Shown in pieces: positions 8,928 through 18,468 of a stretch of 64,000 nt of DNA (its first letter is position 1; every line of letters begins with the position of its first letter). The notes below the pieces were generated by a model that saw only the letters and a list, made by a program, of their open reading frames with translations, was not told the origin of the DNA and did not search any database. The position numbers and the translations under genes were made by a program. The stretch is from Sedimenticola hydrogenitrophicus. Lineage in GTDB: Bacteria > Pseudomonadota > Gammaproteobacteria > Chromatiales > Chromatiaceae. The stretch covers positions 62,001 to 126,000 of the forward strand of contig NZ_JAQGEI010000002.1 in the NCBI RefSeq assembly GCF_029017505.1, in the 5' to 3' direction.

Positions 8928-9338
8928 CTAGGAGGTGCCATACTCGCGGCGGAACTGGTCCTGGGCATCGACCTTGGGATTGACCGAACTCACCTTGTTG
9001 ATCTCGAGGTTGTCGCGGCGCTTGTCATGTTCCGGGCGAAATCCCTCGACCTGGCGTTTACGCTCCATGAACTCTCGGGCGAACAACAGCTTTCCATGCA
9101 GCCGCTGCTCCTTGAAATGGGCGATCAGCCAGGCCCCCGCCGCATCCGGGTAGACGGAGACCAGCCCGTGGTACTCCACCACCCCGCGGTCATCGCGAAA
9201 GCGCAGCAGCTCACAACTGCCGATGGTGGGCCGCCGGGTGAACGGAAAATGGAACTTCTGTTCCAACAGCCGCTCAATCAGCCGCCGCAGTTCACGGCTG
9301 CTGGTCACCGGCGGTACCCGGGGGATGAATATCTTCAT
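8928..9338 (-). CDS. Conserved small protein, possibly RRM-like
   Basis: A 136-aa soluble protein. The first 90 residues (MKIFIPRVPPVTSSRELRRL... to HGLVSVYPDAAGAWLIAHFK, then LHGKLLFAREFMERKR) have the beta-alpha-beta-beta-alpha-beta rhythm and the closing basic R-E-F/Y-x-x-R pattern of RNA-recognition-motif proteins, though the RNP motifs are not classical. The C-terminal 40 residues are charged and probably disordered (RPEHDKRRDNLEINKV). A longer frame reaches 9380, but the ATG at 9338 fits the fold and is preceded by AAAGGG. It is divergent from the pentapeptide-repeat gene. RNA binding is a guess from pattern only. Confidence 0.7.
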   Translation of the reverse strand: MKIFIPRVPPVTSSRELRRLIERLLEQKFHFPFTRRPTIGSCELLRFRDDRGVVEYHGLVSVYPDAAGAWLIAHFKEQRLHGKLLFAREFMERKRQVEGFRPEHDKRRDNLEINKVSSVNPKVDAQDQFRREYGTS

Positions 9339-9494
9339 GAAGCCATTTCCCTTTAGTATTTTGAAGCATATTAAACACAATGAATACGGTTCGCAATGAC
9401 TAAACTCTCTACTATAATGTTCTGCGACACAAGCCTACCCCTATTTCGTGTGGCGTCGGCGCTTCTCAACAGCAACCACAGAACGATAAACAGT

Positions 9495-9833
9495 ATGACC
9501 ACACCCACCATCAAAGACGACCCGCTCTACCAGATGCTCCGCGAGGGTCACGTCGAGCAGTTCAATCAGCACCGCCAGTCCGGGACCCCCTGCGACCTGA
9601 GGAGGGCGGATCTGCGCGCCCTGGACCTGCGCAAGCTGGAGGTAAAGCATCTCGACCTGGGGGACTGCTACCTGCGCCAGGCGGATCTGCGCGGCCTGGA
9701 CCTCTCCGAGACCAACCTCGACGGGGCCAGCATCAGCGGCGCCAAGATTTCCGGCACCCTGTTTCCCAGCCAGCTGTCGGCCGAGGAGATCACCCTCTCC
9801 CTGGTGCACGGCACACGCATGCGCTACCGCTGA
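9495..9833 (+). CDS. Pentapeptide-repeat protein
   Basis: A 112-aa protein whose residues 29-85 form A(D/N)LxX-type pentapeptides (RRADLRALDLRKLEVKHLDL, RQADLRGLDL, TNLDGASISGAKISG), the sequence of a right-handed quadrilateral beta helix. The N-terminal 25 residues (DDPLYQMLREGHVEQFNQHR) are a short helical region. The frame is open back to 9396, but the ATG at 9495 begins the family-like start; its Shine-Dalgarno is weak. Function unknown; small members are structural or protein-binding. Confidence 0.75.
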   Translation: MTTPTIKDDPLYQMLREGHVEQFNQHRQSGTPCDLRRADLRALDLRKLEVKHLDLGDCYLRQADLRGLDLSETNLDGASISGAKISGTLFPSQLSAEEITLSLVHGTRMRYR

Positions 9834-9889
9834 GCACTGCGGTGCCTCACCGGCAGCCCCCGGCATTCTACTCTGGACATCGTAGCTTG

Positions 9890-10047
9890 TAGCCTGGATG
9901 GAGCCCACTTCATGGGAGCTTAACGGGCGCACAGCCCCGGACGGGCGAAATCCGGGATGGTGTCGGTCGAAGTTTGTTCCCCGGATTCCGCCACTGCTGG
10001 CGCATACGGATCCCCTGTTTGGGGGGTTAGCGGCTCCATCCAGGCTA
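9890..10047. repeat. REP-like element with 16-bp perfect terminal inverted repeats
   Basis: TAGCCTGGATGGAGCC (9890-9905) recurs exactly inverted at 10032-10047. The interior contains ATCCGGG/CCCGGAT-type halves of the common GTAGCCTGGATG...CATCCAGGCTAC intergenic repeat. It fills most of the gap between the pentapeptide gene and tatC; nothing else recognisable lies between 9834 and 10188. Confidence 0.75.
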
Positions 10048-10188
10048 CGGTGCTGAGCAGTGTTTTGTCGGTGACCTAGATGTGGTGCGTGAAACCAACC
10101 GCATCGGACACGGTTGATGCACATGGTATGTTCAGGCAGGGTTACGCCCTATGTCGATTGATTCTGAACGGGCGTGCGCGGTGGGCGC

Positions 10189-11361
10189 TCAATAATCCTC
10201 GTCCAGCTGATTGAGGATGTTGCGGGCCACCTTGGCTTGTTCGGGGCCGGCCTCACCCAGGATCTCGTACAGCAGTCCCCGGGCCTTGACCTCCTCGTTC
10301 TGATCGCGCAGCTCCTGGACCCGCCGCAGCTTCTCCTCGATCACCTCGTCATACATCCCGGCATCGTCGGACTCGCCCAGGTCACCCGCCTCTTCCTCGG
10401 CCTCGATGGCGTTCAGTTCGGCCTCCAGCTCGGCCTCGGTCAGCGGCTTGAAGCGCTCCGGGTCCAGCGTCGTGTCATCCACCTCAAAGGCGGGGTCGGT
10501 GACAAACGCCGGCGCGCCCGCCGTTGGCCCCGGCTGCTTCGGCGCCGCGTCGGTAGCGCCATCCGGCTGACCATCGGTGTCTGCATCATCCTGCGCTTCG
10601 GCCTCGCGTTCACGCCGCTCCTTCTCGCGCAAGACCATGCGCGAGAAGAAGACGCCGATCTCGAACAGTATCCACATCGGCAAGGCCAGCAGGGTCTGGG
10701 AGATCACGTCGGGCGGGGTCAGCAGCATACCGGCAGCGAAGGCGCCGACGATGATGTAGGGCCGCTTCTCGGTCAGGCTATCCGGTGTGGTCATGCCCAT
10801 GGCGACCAGGATGATGGTGGCGATCGGCACCTCGAAGGCGATGCCGAAGGCGAAAAACAGGCTGAGGACGAAATCGAGATATTTGGCGATGTCGGTCGCC
10901 ATCACCACGCCCTCGGGGGTGGTGCTGGCCATGAAGGCGAACACCAGCGGGAAGACAACGAAATAGGCGAACAGCACCCCGACGTAGAACAGCAGCGCGC
11001 TGGAGGCCACCAGCGGTATCATCAGCCGCTTCTCGTGCTTGTACAGCCCCGGCGCGATAAAGGCCCAGAGCTGGTAGAGAATGAACGGCATGCCGATAAA
11101 GATCGACGACATCAGGGTCAGCTTGAACGGGGTCAGGAAGGGCGAGGCCACCTCGGTGGCGATCATCGACGAGCCTGCCGGCAGATGGGCCATCAGCGGC
11201 CCGGCCACCATCTGGTAGATGTCATTGCTGAAGTAGAACAGGGAGGCGAAGATGACACCCACGACGATCACCGCCCGCAACAGCCGATCACGCAGCTCCA
11301 GCAGATGGGTTACAAAGGGTTGTTCTGTCAGGGCGTCCACCCCGTCATTCTCTGTGGTCAT
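10189..11361 (-). CDS. tatC: Sec-independent translocase TatC with long acidic C-terminal extension
   Basis: Core receptor subunit of the inner-membrane twin-arginine translocase, which with TatB recognises RR signal peptides. Residues about 1-250 are canonical, with [12 protein letters not shown] at the N-terminus, [34 protein letters not shown], and six membrane segments. The protein is 390 aa, about 130 longer than E. coli TatC. The extra part is acidic ([19 protein letters not shown]) and ends in an amphipathic segment, [20 protein letters not shown], that resembles the C-terminal motif of FimV-type proteins. Last gene of the tatABC set behind the his genes. The periplasmic cytochromes elsewhere in the window use Sec-type leaders, so the Tat substrates are elsewhere. 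Confidence 0.95.
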   Translation of the reverse strand: MTTENDGVDALTEQPFVTHLLELRDRLLRAVIVVGVIFASLFYFSNDIYQMVAGPLMAHLPAGSSMIATEVASPFLTPFKLTLMSSIFIGMPFILYQLWAFIAPGLYKHEKRLMIPLVASSALLFYVGVLFAYFVVFPLVFAFMASTTPEGVVMATDIAKYLDFVLSLFFAFGIAFEVPIATIILVAMGMTTPDSLTEKRPYIIVGAFAAGMLLTPPDVISQTLLALPMWILFEIGVFFSRMVLREKERREREAEAQDDADTDGQPDGATDAAPKQPGPTAGAPAFVTDPAFEVDDTTLDPERFKPLTEAELEAELNAIEAEEEAGDLGESDDAGMYDEVIEEKLRRVQELRDQNEEVKARGLLYEILGEAGPEQAKVARNILNQLDEDY

Positions 11362-11376
11362 GGGGTTTCGTTGCGG

Positions 11377-11730
11377 CTATTTCGGGGTATCATCGGAGCG
11401 GTCCTGCGAAGGTTCCCCGGTAGTGGGCTGCTGTTCCAGCTCGCGGACCGACTTGTTGGCTTCCTGGGTAAAATCGCGCAGGGTTTCACTGGTCTCTTCG
11501 ACGATCTCTTCCAGGGGGTTGAGCTGTTTTTTCTGCTCTTCGAGGATCTCTTTCAACTCCTCCGCCTTCATCTCCTTGTCGATCTCGTTTTTCACCTGCT
11601 GCAGCATCTTGCGGCCCTTGCCCAGCCACTTGCCGGCGGTATAGGCCAGTTTCGGAAGACGCTCCGGTCCGACTACCAGCAGCGCCACCAGGGCGATGAT
11701 TGCCAACTCCCAGAAGCCGATATCAAACAT
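11377..11730 (-). CDS. tatB: Sec-independent translocase TatB
   Basis: Single-span inner-membrane protein (117 aa) that forms the TatBC receptor. It has the N-terminal membrane helix MFDIGFWELAIIALVALLVV followed by the hinge GPERLPKLAYTAGKWLGKGR, then a long charged amphipathic helix and a disordered tail. The Phe-Asp-Ile-Gly-Phe opening and the Gly-Pro-Glu hinge separate it from TatA. It lies 41 bp after tatA and 15 bp before tatC. Confidence 0.95.
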   Translation of the reverse strand: MFDIGFWELAIIALVALLVVGPERLPKLAYTAGKWLGKGRKMLQQVKNEIDKEMKAEELKEILEEQKKQLNPLEEIVEETSETLRDFTQEANKSVRELEQQPTTGEPSQDRSDDTPK

Positions 11731-11771
11731 AGTTCAAACAACCTGGCATGCAGTCAACACGGGCCGGCAGA

Positions 11772-12020
11772 TCAGGATTTCTTGGAGCTGGAGGGCTCTT
11801 CCTTGTTGGTCACCTCACCTTCAATAATCTTCTCTTCATCGGCCTGTTCCAGACGGGCGCTGTCGTCACCCTTCTTTTCGTCCTTCATGGCACCCTTGAA
11901 GCCCTTCACCGCGTTACCCAGATCAGAACCGATGTTCTTGAGCCGTTTGGTTCCAAACAGCAGCAGCACAATTACCAGAACGATCAACAACTGCCAGATA
12001 CTGATTCCGCCAAAACCCAT
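11772..12020 (-). CDS. tatA: Sec-independent translocase TatA
   Basis: Pore-forming component of the Tat system (82 aa). It has the membrane helix [18 protein letters not shown], the TatA hinge [13 protein letters not shown] and the amphipathic helix [13 protein letters not shown], then a charged tail ending in SSSKKS. An in-frame start at 12041 would add seven residues; the ATG at 12020 ([10 protein letters not shown]) matches the family and has a GGAG Shine-Dalgarno. First gene of tatABC, 139 bp after hisE. Confidence 0.95.
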   Translation of the reverse strand: MGFGGISIWQLLIVLVIVLLLFGTKRLKNIGSDLGNAVKGFKGAMKDEKKGDDSARLEQADEEKIIEGEVTNKEEPSSSKKS

Positions 12021-12159
12021 ACTCTTCTCCACTCGAAACAACGGCCCTTAAACTCAAAAGGCCTACGAAACAATCGCCTCACCGGCGGAAGGGGATCCGC
12101 CATAAGAGTTCGATAATAACTGAAAATAACCCGGGACGCAGGGTTTTTAACAGCCCCGG

Positions 12160-12473
12160 TTACTTCCCACGCCGGGCCTTCTCCTCCAGACCGGAGAGGC
12201 CGAAACGGCGATCCAGTTCATCCAGCACGTCCTGGGGTTTCAACCCCTGGTGAGCCAGCAGGACCAGGCTGTGAAACCACAGATCGGCAATCTCGTAGAC
12301 CAGCTTTTCCCGTTCCCCGTCCTTGGCGGCCATCACCGTTTCGGTGGCCTCTTCGCCGATTTTTTTCAGGATGGCGTCCAGCCCCTTGTCGTAAAGCCGG
12401 GCCACATAGGAGGAATCGGGATCGGCCCCCTTGCGCGCCTCCAGCACCTCGGCCAGGCGTGCCAGCAGATCGC

Positions 12474-12477
<4 letters not shown>
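12160..12477 (-). CDS. hisE: Phosphoribosyl-ATP pyrophosphatase
   Basis: Second enzyme of histidine synthesis; hydrolyses phosphoribosyl-ATP to phosphoribosyl-AMP and pyrophosphate. The 105-aa all-alpha MazG-like protein shows [20 protein letters not shown], the acidic metal-binding [13 protein letters not shown] and [17 protein letters not shown]. It starts at a GTG that overlaps the hisF stop (GTGA), so it is translationally coupled. It is not fused to HisI as in enteric bacteria, and no hisI lies next to it in this operon. Confidence 0.95.
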
Positions 12478-13244
<767 letters not shown>

Positions 13245-13252
13245 GGTTTCTG

Positions 13253-13458
13253 ATCTCTGGTTGGAATGGCACTAAGTTAAGGCAGGAGTCCATTTTTTCG
13301 TCATTCCGGCGCAGGCCGGAGGAGTGGTGCAGGGATGCACCGTTTACGGACCTAAGGATGGAATCCATAAACTCACCGCGGATGCGGATTCTGGATCCCG
13401 GCCTGCGCCGGGATGACGGGGCTCGGGGCTTAACTTAGTGCCATTCATCTCTGGTTGG
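13253..13458. mobile_element. MITE with 17-bp inverted repeats and 12-bp target duplication, hisA-hisF gap
   Basis: The element (13265-13446) begins AATGGCACTAAGTTAAG and ends with its exact complement (13429-13445) plus one C. It is bounded by a perfect 12-bp direct repeat, ATCTCTGGTTGG (13253-13264 and 13447-13458). The interior carries inverted CGTCATTCC/GGATGACG arms and a module reading GGTGCAGGGATGCACCGTTT. A longer relative with the same ends and the same kind of duplication lies upstream of ilvD (21712-21998). No ORF inside. Confidence 0.8.
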
Positions 13459-13471
13459 GGTCCCGCGGAAT

Positions 13472-14209
13472 TCAGCCGCTCAGGCGATCGGCCAGGGCCT
13501 GGCCCGCGGCAAAGTCCAGGGTGCCCTCATAGATGGCGCGGCCGGTGATGGCGCCCATGATGTTGTCGGTGTCCGCCTTGCAGAGCGCTTCGATATCGCC
13601 GATATCGGTGATGCCGCCGGAGGCCACGATGGGGATGCTGACCGCATTGGCCAGTGCGGCGGTGGCCTGTACATTGGGTCCGCTGAGCATACCGTCGCGG
13701 CCGATGTCGGTGTAGACGATGGCGGAGACGCCGTCCTGCTCGAAGCGGCGCGACAGTTCGGTCACCTCCTGGTCGGTCACGGTGGCCCAGCCGTCGATCG
13801 CCACCATCCCCTCCTTGGCGTCCAGGCCGACGATCACATGGCCCGGAAAGGCGGAGCAGGCGCGGCCGACAAAGGCCGGCTCCTTGACCGCCTGGGTGCC
13901 GATAATGACAAAGTTCACGCCGGCATCCAGGTAGGCCTGGATGGTGCGCTCGTCGCGGATGCCGCCGCCCACCTGGATCGGCAGCTCGGGATAGGCGGCA
14001 GCGATCGCCCGGATCACCCCGCCGTTGACCGGCTCGCCGGCGAAGGCGCCGTTCAGGTCCACCAGATGCAGGCGGCGGGCGCCCGCCTCGACCCAGCGCC
14101 CGGCCACCTCGACCGGATCGTCGGAGAAGATGGTCTCATCCTCCATGCGGCCCTGGCGCAGCCGCACGCAGCGGCCATCCTTCAGATCAATTGCGGGTAT
14201 CAGTAACAC
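13472..14209 (-). CDS. hisA: Phosphoribosylformimino-AICAR ribotide isomerase HisA
   Basis: Fourth-step isomerase of histidine synthesis, converting ProFAR to PRFAR (245 aa). TIM barrel with [20 protein letters not shown] (catalytic Asp8), [15 protein letters not shown], the second catalytic Asp region [15 protein letters not shown], and [10 protein letters not shown]. It sits between hisH (41 bp) and the MITE-lengthened gap to hisF. Confidence 0.96.
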   Translation of the reverse strand: MLLIPAIDLKDGRCVRLRQGRMEDETIFSDDPVEVAGRWVEAGARRLHLVDLNGAFAGEPVNGGVIRAIAAAYPELPIQVGGGIRDERTIQAYLDAGVNFVIIGTQAVKEPAFVGRACSAFPGHVIVGLDAKEGMVAIDGWATVTDQEVTELSRRFEQDGVSAIVYTDIGRDGMLSGPNVQATAALANAVSIPIVASGGITDIGDIEALCKADTDNIMGAITGRAIYEGTLDFAAGQALADRLSG

Positions 14210-14250
14210 GTTCGGTACCTATATAAAGTCAATGGCAGGTTCGGGTGCCG

Positions 14251-14892
14251 TCAGGGCTGCCAGTTTACGAAGTTACGCAGCAGCCGCAGGCCGGCATCAG
14301 CGCTCTTCTCCGGGTGGAACTGAGTGGCGAACAGGTTGTCCCGGGCGATCACGCTGGTGAACCGTATGCCGTAGTCGGTGGTGCCCGCCACCAGTTCCGG
14401 CTGTTCCGGATCGACATAATAGCTGTGCACGAAATAGAACCGGGTCTGGTCCTCGATCCCCTCCCACAGCGGGTGGGGACGGGTCTGGCTGACCCGGTTC
14501 CAGCCCATCTGGGGGATCTTCAGGCGCACCCCCTGGGCGTCCCGGGACTCGGAAAAGTGTCTCACCTGGCCGGGAAACAGCCCCATCAGTTGGGTGCCCT
14601 GGTTCTCCTCGCTGAAGCTCATCAGTACCTGCATGCCCATACAGATACCGAGAAACGGCTTGCTGCTGGCGGCCTCCAGCACGGCCCGGTTGAGGTGGTG
14701 GTTGGAGATCGCGGCCATGCAGTCGCGGGCCGCGCCCTGCCCCGGAAACACCACCCGGTCGGCCTGCAGGATCAGCTCGGGATCATCGGTCACATGGATC
14801 CGGTCATCCGCCGCCGCCACATGCTCGATCGCCTTGGAGACCGAGCGCAGGTTGCCCATGCCATAATCAATGACTGCGATGGTTTTCGACAT
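14251..14892 (-). CDS. hisH: Imidazole glycerol phosphate synthase glutamine amidotransferase HisH
   Basis: Class I glutaminase subunit of IGP synthase (213 aa). It has IAVIDYGMGNLRSVSKAIEH, the oxyanion strand VVFPGQGAARDCM, the nucleophile elbow FLGICMGMQVL (Cys in GICMG) and the C-terminal ATQFHPEKS with the catalytic His and Glu. It supplies ammonia to HisF. Confidence 0.96.
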   Translation of the reverse strand: MSKTIAVIDYGMGNLRSVSKAIEHVAAADDRIHVTDDPELILQADRVVFPGQGAARDCMAAISNHHLNRAVLEAASSKPFLGICMGMQVLMSFSEENQGTQLMGLFPGQVRHFSESRDAQGVRLKIPQMGWNRVSQTRPHPLWEGIEDQTRFYFVHSYYVDPEQPELVAGTTDYGIRFTSVIARDNLFATQFHPEKSADAGLRLLRNFVNWQP

Positions 14893-14919
14893 AGCTTCAG
14901 ACTGCCAGCGTGTAGAGGA

Positions 14920-15510
14920 TTAAAGGCTGCCCTTGGTGGAGGGGATCACCCCCGCCATCCGCGGATCGGCTTCCAGGGCCATGCGCAATGCCCGGCCAAA
15001 CGCCTTGAACACGGTCTCGGCGATGTGGTGGCTGTTGCGGCCGCGCAGATTGTCCACGTGCAGGGTCACCCCGGCGTGATTGACGAAGCCCTGGAAGAAC
15101 TCGTAGAACAGGTCGGTATCGAAGGCACCGATCATGGCGCGCGGAAAGGCCACGTCGAACTCCAGACCGGGGCGGCCGGAGAAATCGAGCACTACCCGGC
15201 TCAGCGCCTCGTCCAACGGCACATAGGCGTGACCGTAGCGGCGGATCCCCTTCTTGTCACCGACCGCCTGGGCCACCGCCTGACCGATGGTAATACCGAT
15301 ATCCTCGGCCGAGTGGTGTCCATCGATGTGCAGATCACCCTGGGCACTGACCTCAAGATCGATCAGGCCGTGCCGCGCCACCTGGTCCAGCATGTGTTCG
15401 AGGAATGGCATGCCGGTTTCCAGGCTCGATGCGCCCGTGCCGTCCAGGTTCAGCTTGACCCGGATGCGGGTCTCCAGGGTATTGCGTTCGATCTCAGCTT
15501 GACGCTGCAT
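14920..15510 (-). CDS. hisB: Imidazoleglycerol-phosphate dehydratase (monofunctional HisB)
   Basis: Dehydrates imidazole glycerol phosphate to imidazole acetol phosphate (196 aa). The two Mn-binding repeats are visible: [15 protein letters not shown] with [13 protein letters not shown], and FEFFQGF-like [17 protein letters not shown] with [19 protein letters not shown]. There is no histidinol-phosphatase domain, unlike the enteric bifunctional HisB. First gene of the his-tat run. Confidence 0.96.
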   Translation of the reverse strand: MQRQAEIERNTLETRIRVKLNLDGTGASSLETGMPFLEHMLDQVARHGLIDLEVSAQGDLHIDGHHSAEDIGITIGQAVAQAVGDKKGIRRYGHAYVPLDEALSRVVLDFSGRPGLEFDVAFPRAMIGAFDTDLFYEFFQGFVNHAGVTLHVDNLRGRNSHHIAETVFKAFGRALRMALEADPRMAGVIPSTKGSL

Positions 15511-15677
15511 GGGTCGACTCCAGCGGGTTCAAATCGCGTCCGTGGTTGGATTTGCGCTGCCGGTTCCGACTACTCCGGACCCGGCAGGGGACCGCATCAC
15601 CACGGTCAATAGCGCATTCTATGGGAAATGCCTGATTTGTCCAAGGATGGACTTATGCCGCGAAGGCCAGGGATGGA

Positions 15678-15753
15678 GTAGGGGCAACCCCCCGTGGTTG
15701 CCCGCGCTCTCCGGGCATCTGCGATTCGGGCAGGCACGGGGGCCTGCCCCTAC
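15678..15753. repeat. Bipartite two-hairpin REP element (GTAGGGGCA...TGCCCCTAC)
   Basis: GTAGGGGCA (15678-15686) and TGCCCCTAC (15745-15753) bound two internal hairpins: GGGCAACC/GGTTGCCC and GGGCAGGC/GCCTGCCC. A full copy in the other orientation lies at 53773-53849 and a half copy at 19768-19793. Between hisB and dtd (15511-15923) only this and the next element are seen. Confidence 0.8.
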
Positions 15754-15816
15754 GACGACAATCAGGAGAGCCGGGAGCGGCAATATTTGAGATCCGGCCC
15801 ACACCAACCACAGCAT

Positions 15817-15893
15817 GTAGGGTGCCGGTGAGCTTGCGAACCGCACCAACCGCACTCAGATCGATGCGGTTCGCACCGCTCACCACATCCTAC
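15817..15893. repeat. REP-like element, GTAGGGTGC...TACGATG-type family
   Basis: GTAGGGTGCCGGTGAGC...GCTCACC.CATCCTAC arms surround GCGAACCGCACC/GGTTCGC halves. A relative in the opposite orientation lies at 25221-25312. It lies just downstream of dtd and could end its transcript, but there is no T-tract. Confidence 0.7.
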
Positions 15894-15923
15894 GGCATCG
15901 ATGGTGAGCAGCACAGCCCAATC

Positions 15924-16361
15924 TCACACCTGCAGCCAGAAGGTGACCGGGCCGTCGTTGGTCAGGCTCACCTGCATGTCGGCACCAAATTGACCACAGC
16001 CGACCGGCGCATAGCTGGCCGCCGCCTGGCCGCACAGATAGTCGAACAGGCGCGCCCCGCTTTCCGGATCGGCGGCAGTGGAGAAACCGGGACGGGTCCC
16101 CTTACGGGTGTCGGCCGCCAGGGTGAACTGGGGCACCAGCAACAGTCCGCCGCCGATCTCCCGCAGGCTCCGGTTCATACGCCCCTCGGCATCGGGAAAC
16201 ACCCGGTAACCAAGCAGCCGCTCCAGCAGCCGGTCCGCCTGTCGCTCGCCGTCCTCGGGCTCGACCCCCACCAGCACCAACAGGCCACGATCTATCTGCG
16301 CGACACGCCGGCCGGCAATTGCCACATGGGCCGTTGAGACTCGTTGTAACAGACCGATCAC
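15924..16361 (-). CDS. dtd: D-aminoacyl-tRNA deacylase
   Basis: Hydrolyses D-aminoacyl-tRNAs (D-Tyr, and Gly mischarged on tRNA-Ala), 145 aa. The family features are LLQRVSTAHVAI at the start, GLLVLVGVEPEDG, the GNGRS-like region NRSLREIGGGLLLVPQFTLAAD (SQFT-type motif as PQFTLA) and the C-terminal cross-subunit NDGPVTFWL (GP motif NxGPVTxxx). A GTG at 16367 is in frame, but the GTG at 16361 has GGGGA six bases before it and gives the normal M-I-x-L-x-Q-R-V opening. Confidence 0.93.
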   Translation of the reverse strand: MIGLLQRVSTAHVAIAGRRVAQIDRGLLVLVGVEPEDGERQADRLLERLLGYRVFPDAEGRMNRSLREIGGGLLLVPQFTLAADTRKGTRPGFSTAADPESGARLFDYLCGQAAASYAPVGCGQFGADMQVSLTNDGPVTFWLQV

Positions 16362-16485
16362 GTCCACTCCCCGTCATATCCCGCCGCTCCGCAGGCCTTG
16401 CCGTAACGCCGATGACACACAAACTACCCGTGCTTCAGATTTATCCTACACGGGCCGGGGATTCAGCGCACAACAAAACCCCGGC

Positions 16486-16635
16486 TACGGTGGCAACCTA
16501 TAGCTGTCGCCAAAACAACGGACTGCCAACGGATCGGCAACACACATCACGGATGATTCCACGGACTGGAACCCTTTGCCAACCAAGCCCGGCGACATGC
16601 CCCGACAGCAGGGAAGGCTGCCGGGGTTTTTTATT
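16486..16635 (+). ncRNA. Candidate CsrB/RsmZ-like sRNA with GGA-loop hairpins
   Basis: In the 286-bp gap between dtd and bipA the plus strand holds four successive hairpins, each with GGA in its loop: TGCC-AACGGATC-GGCA (16524-16539), ATCA-CGGA-TGAT (16546-16557), TTCC-ACGGACT-GGAA (16557-16571) and the terminator stem with loop AGGGAAG (16610-16616). A further ACGGA is unpaired at 16518-16522. Loop-displayed GGA repeated before a Rho-independent terminator is the hallmark of RNAs that sequester CsrA/RsmA. The 5' end and promoter were not identified; a 7-bp stem GCCGGGG/CCCCGGC (16454-16485) lies immediately upstream and may belong to it. Both flanking genes run on the other strand. Confidence 0.5.
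16600..16635 (+). terminator. Rho-independent terminator (plus strand)
   Basis: A 10-bp stem CCCCGACAGC/GCTGCCGGGG with one mismatch, a 7-base loop and the tract TTTTTTATT. Only the plus strand has the T-tract, although dtd and bipA are both on the minus strand, so it must end a plus-strand transcript. Confidence 0.8.
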
Positions 16636-16647
16636 GCCCGCGCAATC

Positions 16648-18468
16648 TCAGTCCGAACTGGTCACCCGTGAGGCCCGCTTCCGCTCATGCTCCTTCAGAT
16701 GACGTTTGCGGATGCGGATCGCGCTCGGCGTCACCTCCACCAGCTCATCATCCTCAATAAACTCCAGCGCCTGCTCTAGGGAGAAGCGGACCGGCGGGGT
16801 AAGAATGATGTTCTCATCGCTGCCGGCGGCGCGGATATTGGTCAGCTGCTTGCCCTTCAGCGGGTTCACCGTCAGGTCATTGGCCCGCGAGTGGATACCG
16901 ATCACCTGCCCCTCGTAGACCGCCATACCATGCTCGATGAACAGGCGTCCCCGCTCCTGCAGATTGAACAGGGCATAGCCCAGCGCCTTGCCGGTGGAGT
17001 TGGCGATCAGCACGCCGTTGTTGCGCGGCGCAATGCCGCCGTGCTGGGCCGGACCGTAATGGTCAAATACATGGTAGATCAGCCCGGAACCGGAGGTGAG
17101 GGTCATGAATTCGGTCTGGAAACCGATCAGGCCACGCGACGGGATGATGTAATCCAGGCGCACCCGCCCCTTGCCGTCCGGCACCATATCCTGCAGATCG
17201 CCCTTGCGGCTACCGAGGGCCTCCATGATACCGCCCTGGTCGTCTTCTTCGACATCCACGGTGAGCTGTTCGTAGGGCTCGCACACTTCACCGTCCACCT
17301 CGCGGAAGATCACCTCTGGGCGCGAGACGGCCAGCTCGTAGCCCTCGCGGCGCATGGTCTCCAGCAGGATCGAGAGGTGCAGTTCGCCACGCCCGGAGAC
17401 GCGGAATTTTTCCGGATCGGTGCCCTCTTCCACCCGCAGCGCCACGTTGTGGATCAGCTCCCTCTCCAGCCGCTCCTTCAACTGCCGGGAGGTCAGGTAC
17501 TTGCCCTCCTTGCCGGCGAACGGCGAGGTGTTGACCTGGAAGGTCATGCTCACCGTCGGTTCGTCCACGGTCAGTGGGGACATGATCTGTGGATGCTCGG
17601 GATCACACAGGGTATCGGAAACATTGGGCGCGGCGATACCCGACAGGGCGATGATATCGCCGGCCGAGGCGCTCTCCACCTCCACCCGATCCAGGCCCAG
17701 GAAACCGAATACCTTGCCGATCTTCTCCCGGCGCTGGTCGCCGTCCCGGGTAATGAGGGTGATCGGCATGTTGCGCCGTACCGTGCCGCGGGTGATGCGG
17801 CCCACCGCGATGGCCCCCACATAGCTGTTGTAGGCCAGGGTCGAGACCTGCATCTGGAACGGGCTGTCAGGGTCCACGTCCGGGGCCCTGCAGTTTTTGA
17901 CGATGGCCTCGAACAGCGGGGTCATATCCCCTTCACGCGCGTCACTGCTTTCACTGGCATAGCCATTGATGGCGGAGGCGTAGATAATGGGGAAGTCGAG
18001 CTGCTCGTCGGTGGCACCGAGGCGGTCGAACAGCTCGAAGGTCTGATCGATCACCCAGTCAGGACGCGCCCCTTCACGGTCGATCTTGTTCACCACCACG
18101 ATCGGTTTCAGGCCGTGCTGGAACGCCTTCTGGGTGACGAAGCGGGTCTGGGGCATCGGCCCCTCCACCGCATCCACCAGCAGCAGCACCGAGTCCACCA
18201 TGGAGAGCACCCGCTCCACCTCGCCACCGAAATCGGCGTGGCCCGGGGTGTCGACGATGTTGATCCGGTAGTCATTCCAAGTGATCGAGGTGTTCTTGGA
18301 GAGGATGGTGATGCCCCGCTCCTTCTCCAGATCATTGGAGTCCATCAGCCGTTCCAGTGGTCCGAAGCGATCGCCGAGGGTGCCGGACTGCTGCAGCAGC
18401 TTGTCGACCAGGGTGGTTTTGCCATGATCGACGTGGGCGATGATGGCGATATTACGTAACTGTTTCAT
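16648..18468 (-). CDS. typA: Ribosome-associated GTPase BipA/TypA
   Basis: Translational GTPase (606 aa) that binds the 70S ribosome and helps large-subunit assembly and stress or low-temperature growth. G-domain motifs: G1 [18 protein letters not shown]3 [17 protein letters not shown]4 [13 protein letters not shown]. Then EF-G-like domains II-III and V ([34 protein letters not shown]) and the BipA-specific C-terminal domain ([20 protein letters not shown]). Full length, ATG start, expressed away from the SH3 gene. Confidence 0.97.
   Translation of the reverse strand: MKQLRNIAIIAHVDHGKTTLVDKLLQQSGTLGDRFGPLERLMDSNDLEKERGITILSKNTSITWNDYRINIVDTPGHADFGGEVERVLSMVDSVLLLVDAVEGPMPQTRFVTQKAFQHGLKPIVVVNKIDREGARPDWVIDQTFELFDRLGATDEQLDFPIIYASAINGYASESSDAREGDMTPLFEAIVKNCRAPDVDPDSPFQMQVSTLAYNSYVGAIAVGRITRGTVRRNMPITLITRDGDQRREKIGKVFGFLGLDRVEVESASAGDIIALSGIAAPNVSDTLCDPEHPQIMSPLTVDEPTVSMTFQVNTSPFAGKEGKYLTSRQLKERLERELIHNVALRVEEGTDPEKFRVSGRGELHLSILLETMRREGYELAVSRPEVIFREVDGEVCEPYEQLTVDVEEDDQGGIMEALGSRKGDLQDMVPDGKGRVRLDYIIPSRGLIGFQTEFMTLTSGSGLIYHVFDHYGPAQHGGIAPRNNGVLIANSTGKALGYALFNLQERGRLFIEHGMAVYEGQVIGIHSRANDLTVNPLKGKQLTNIRAAGSDENIILTPPVRFSLEQALEFIEDDELVEVTPSAIRIRKRHLKEHERKRASRVTSSD

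Noticed and set aside
10174-12051. Long plus-strand open frame (625 codons) opposite tatCBA
   Set aside because: It is a GC-rich antisense shadow of three clear tat genes, with implausible composition rich in His, Gln and Gly.
16891-18459. Plus-strand open frame (522 codons) opposite bipA
   Set aside because: Antisense shadow of bipA; composition typical of complement frames in GC-rich genes.
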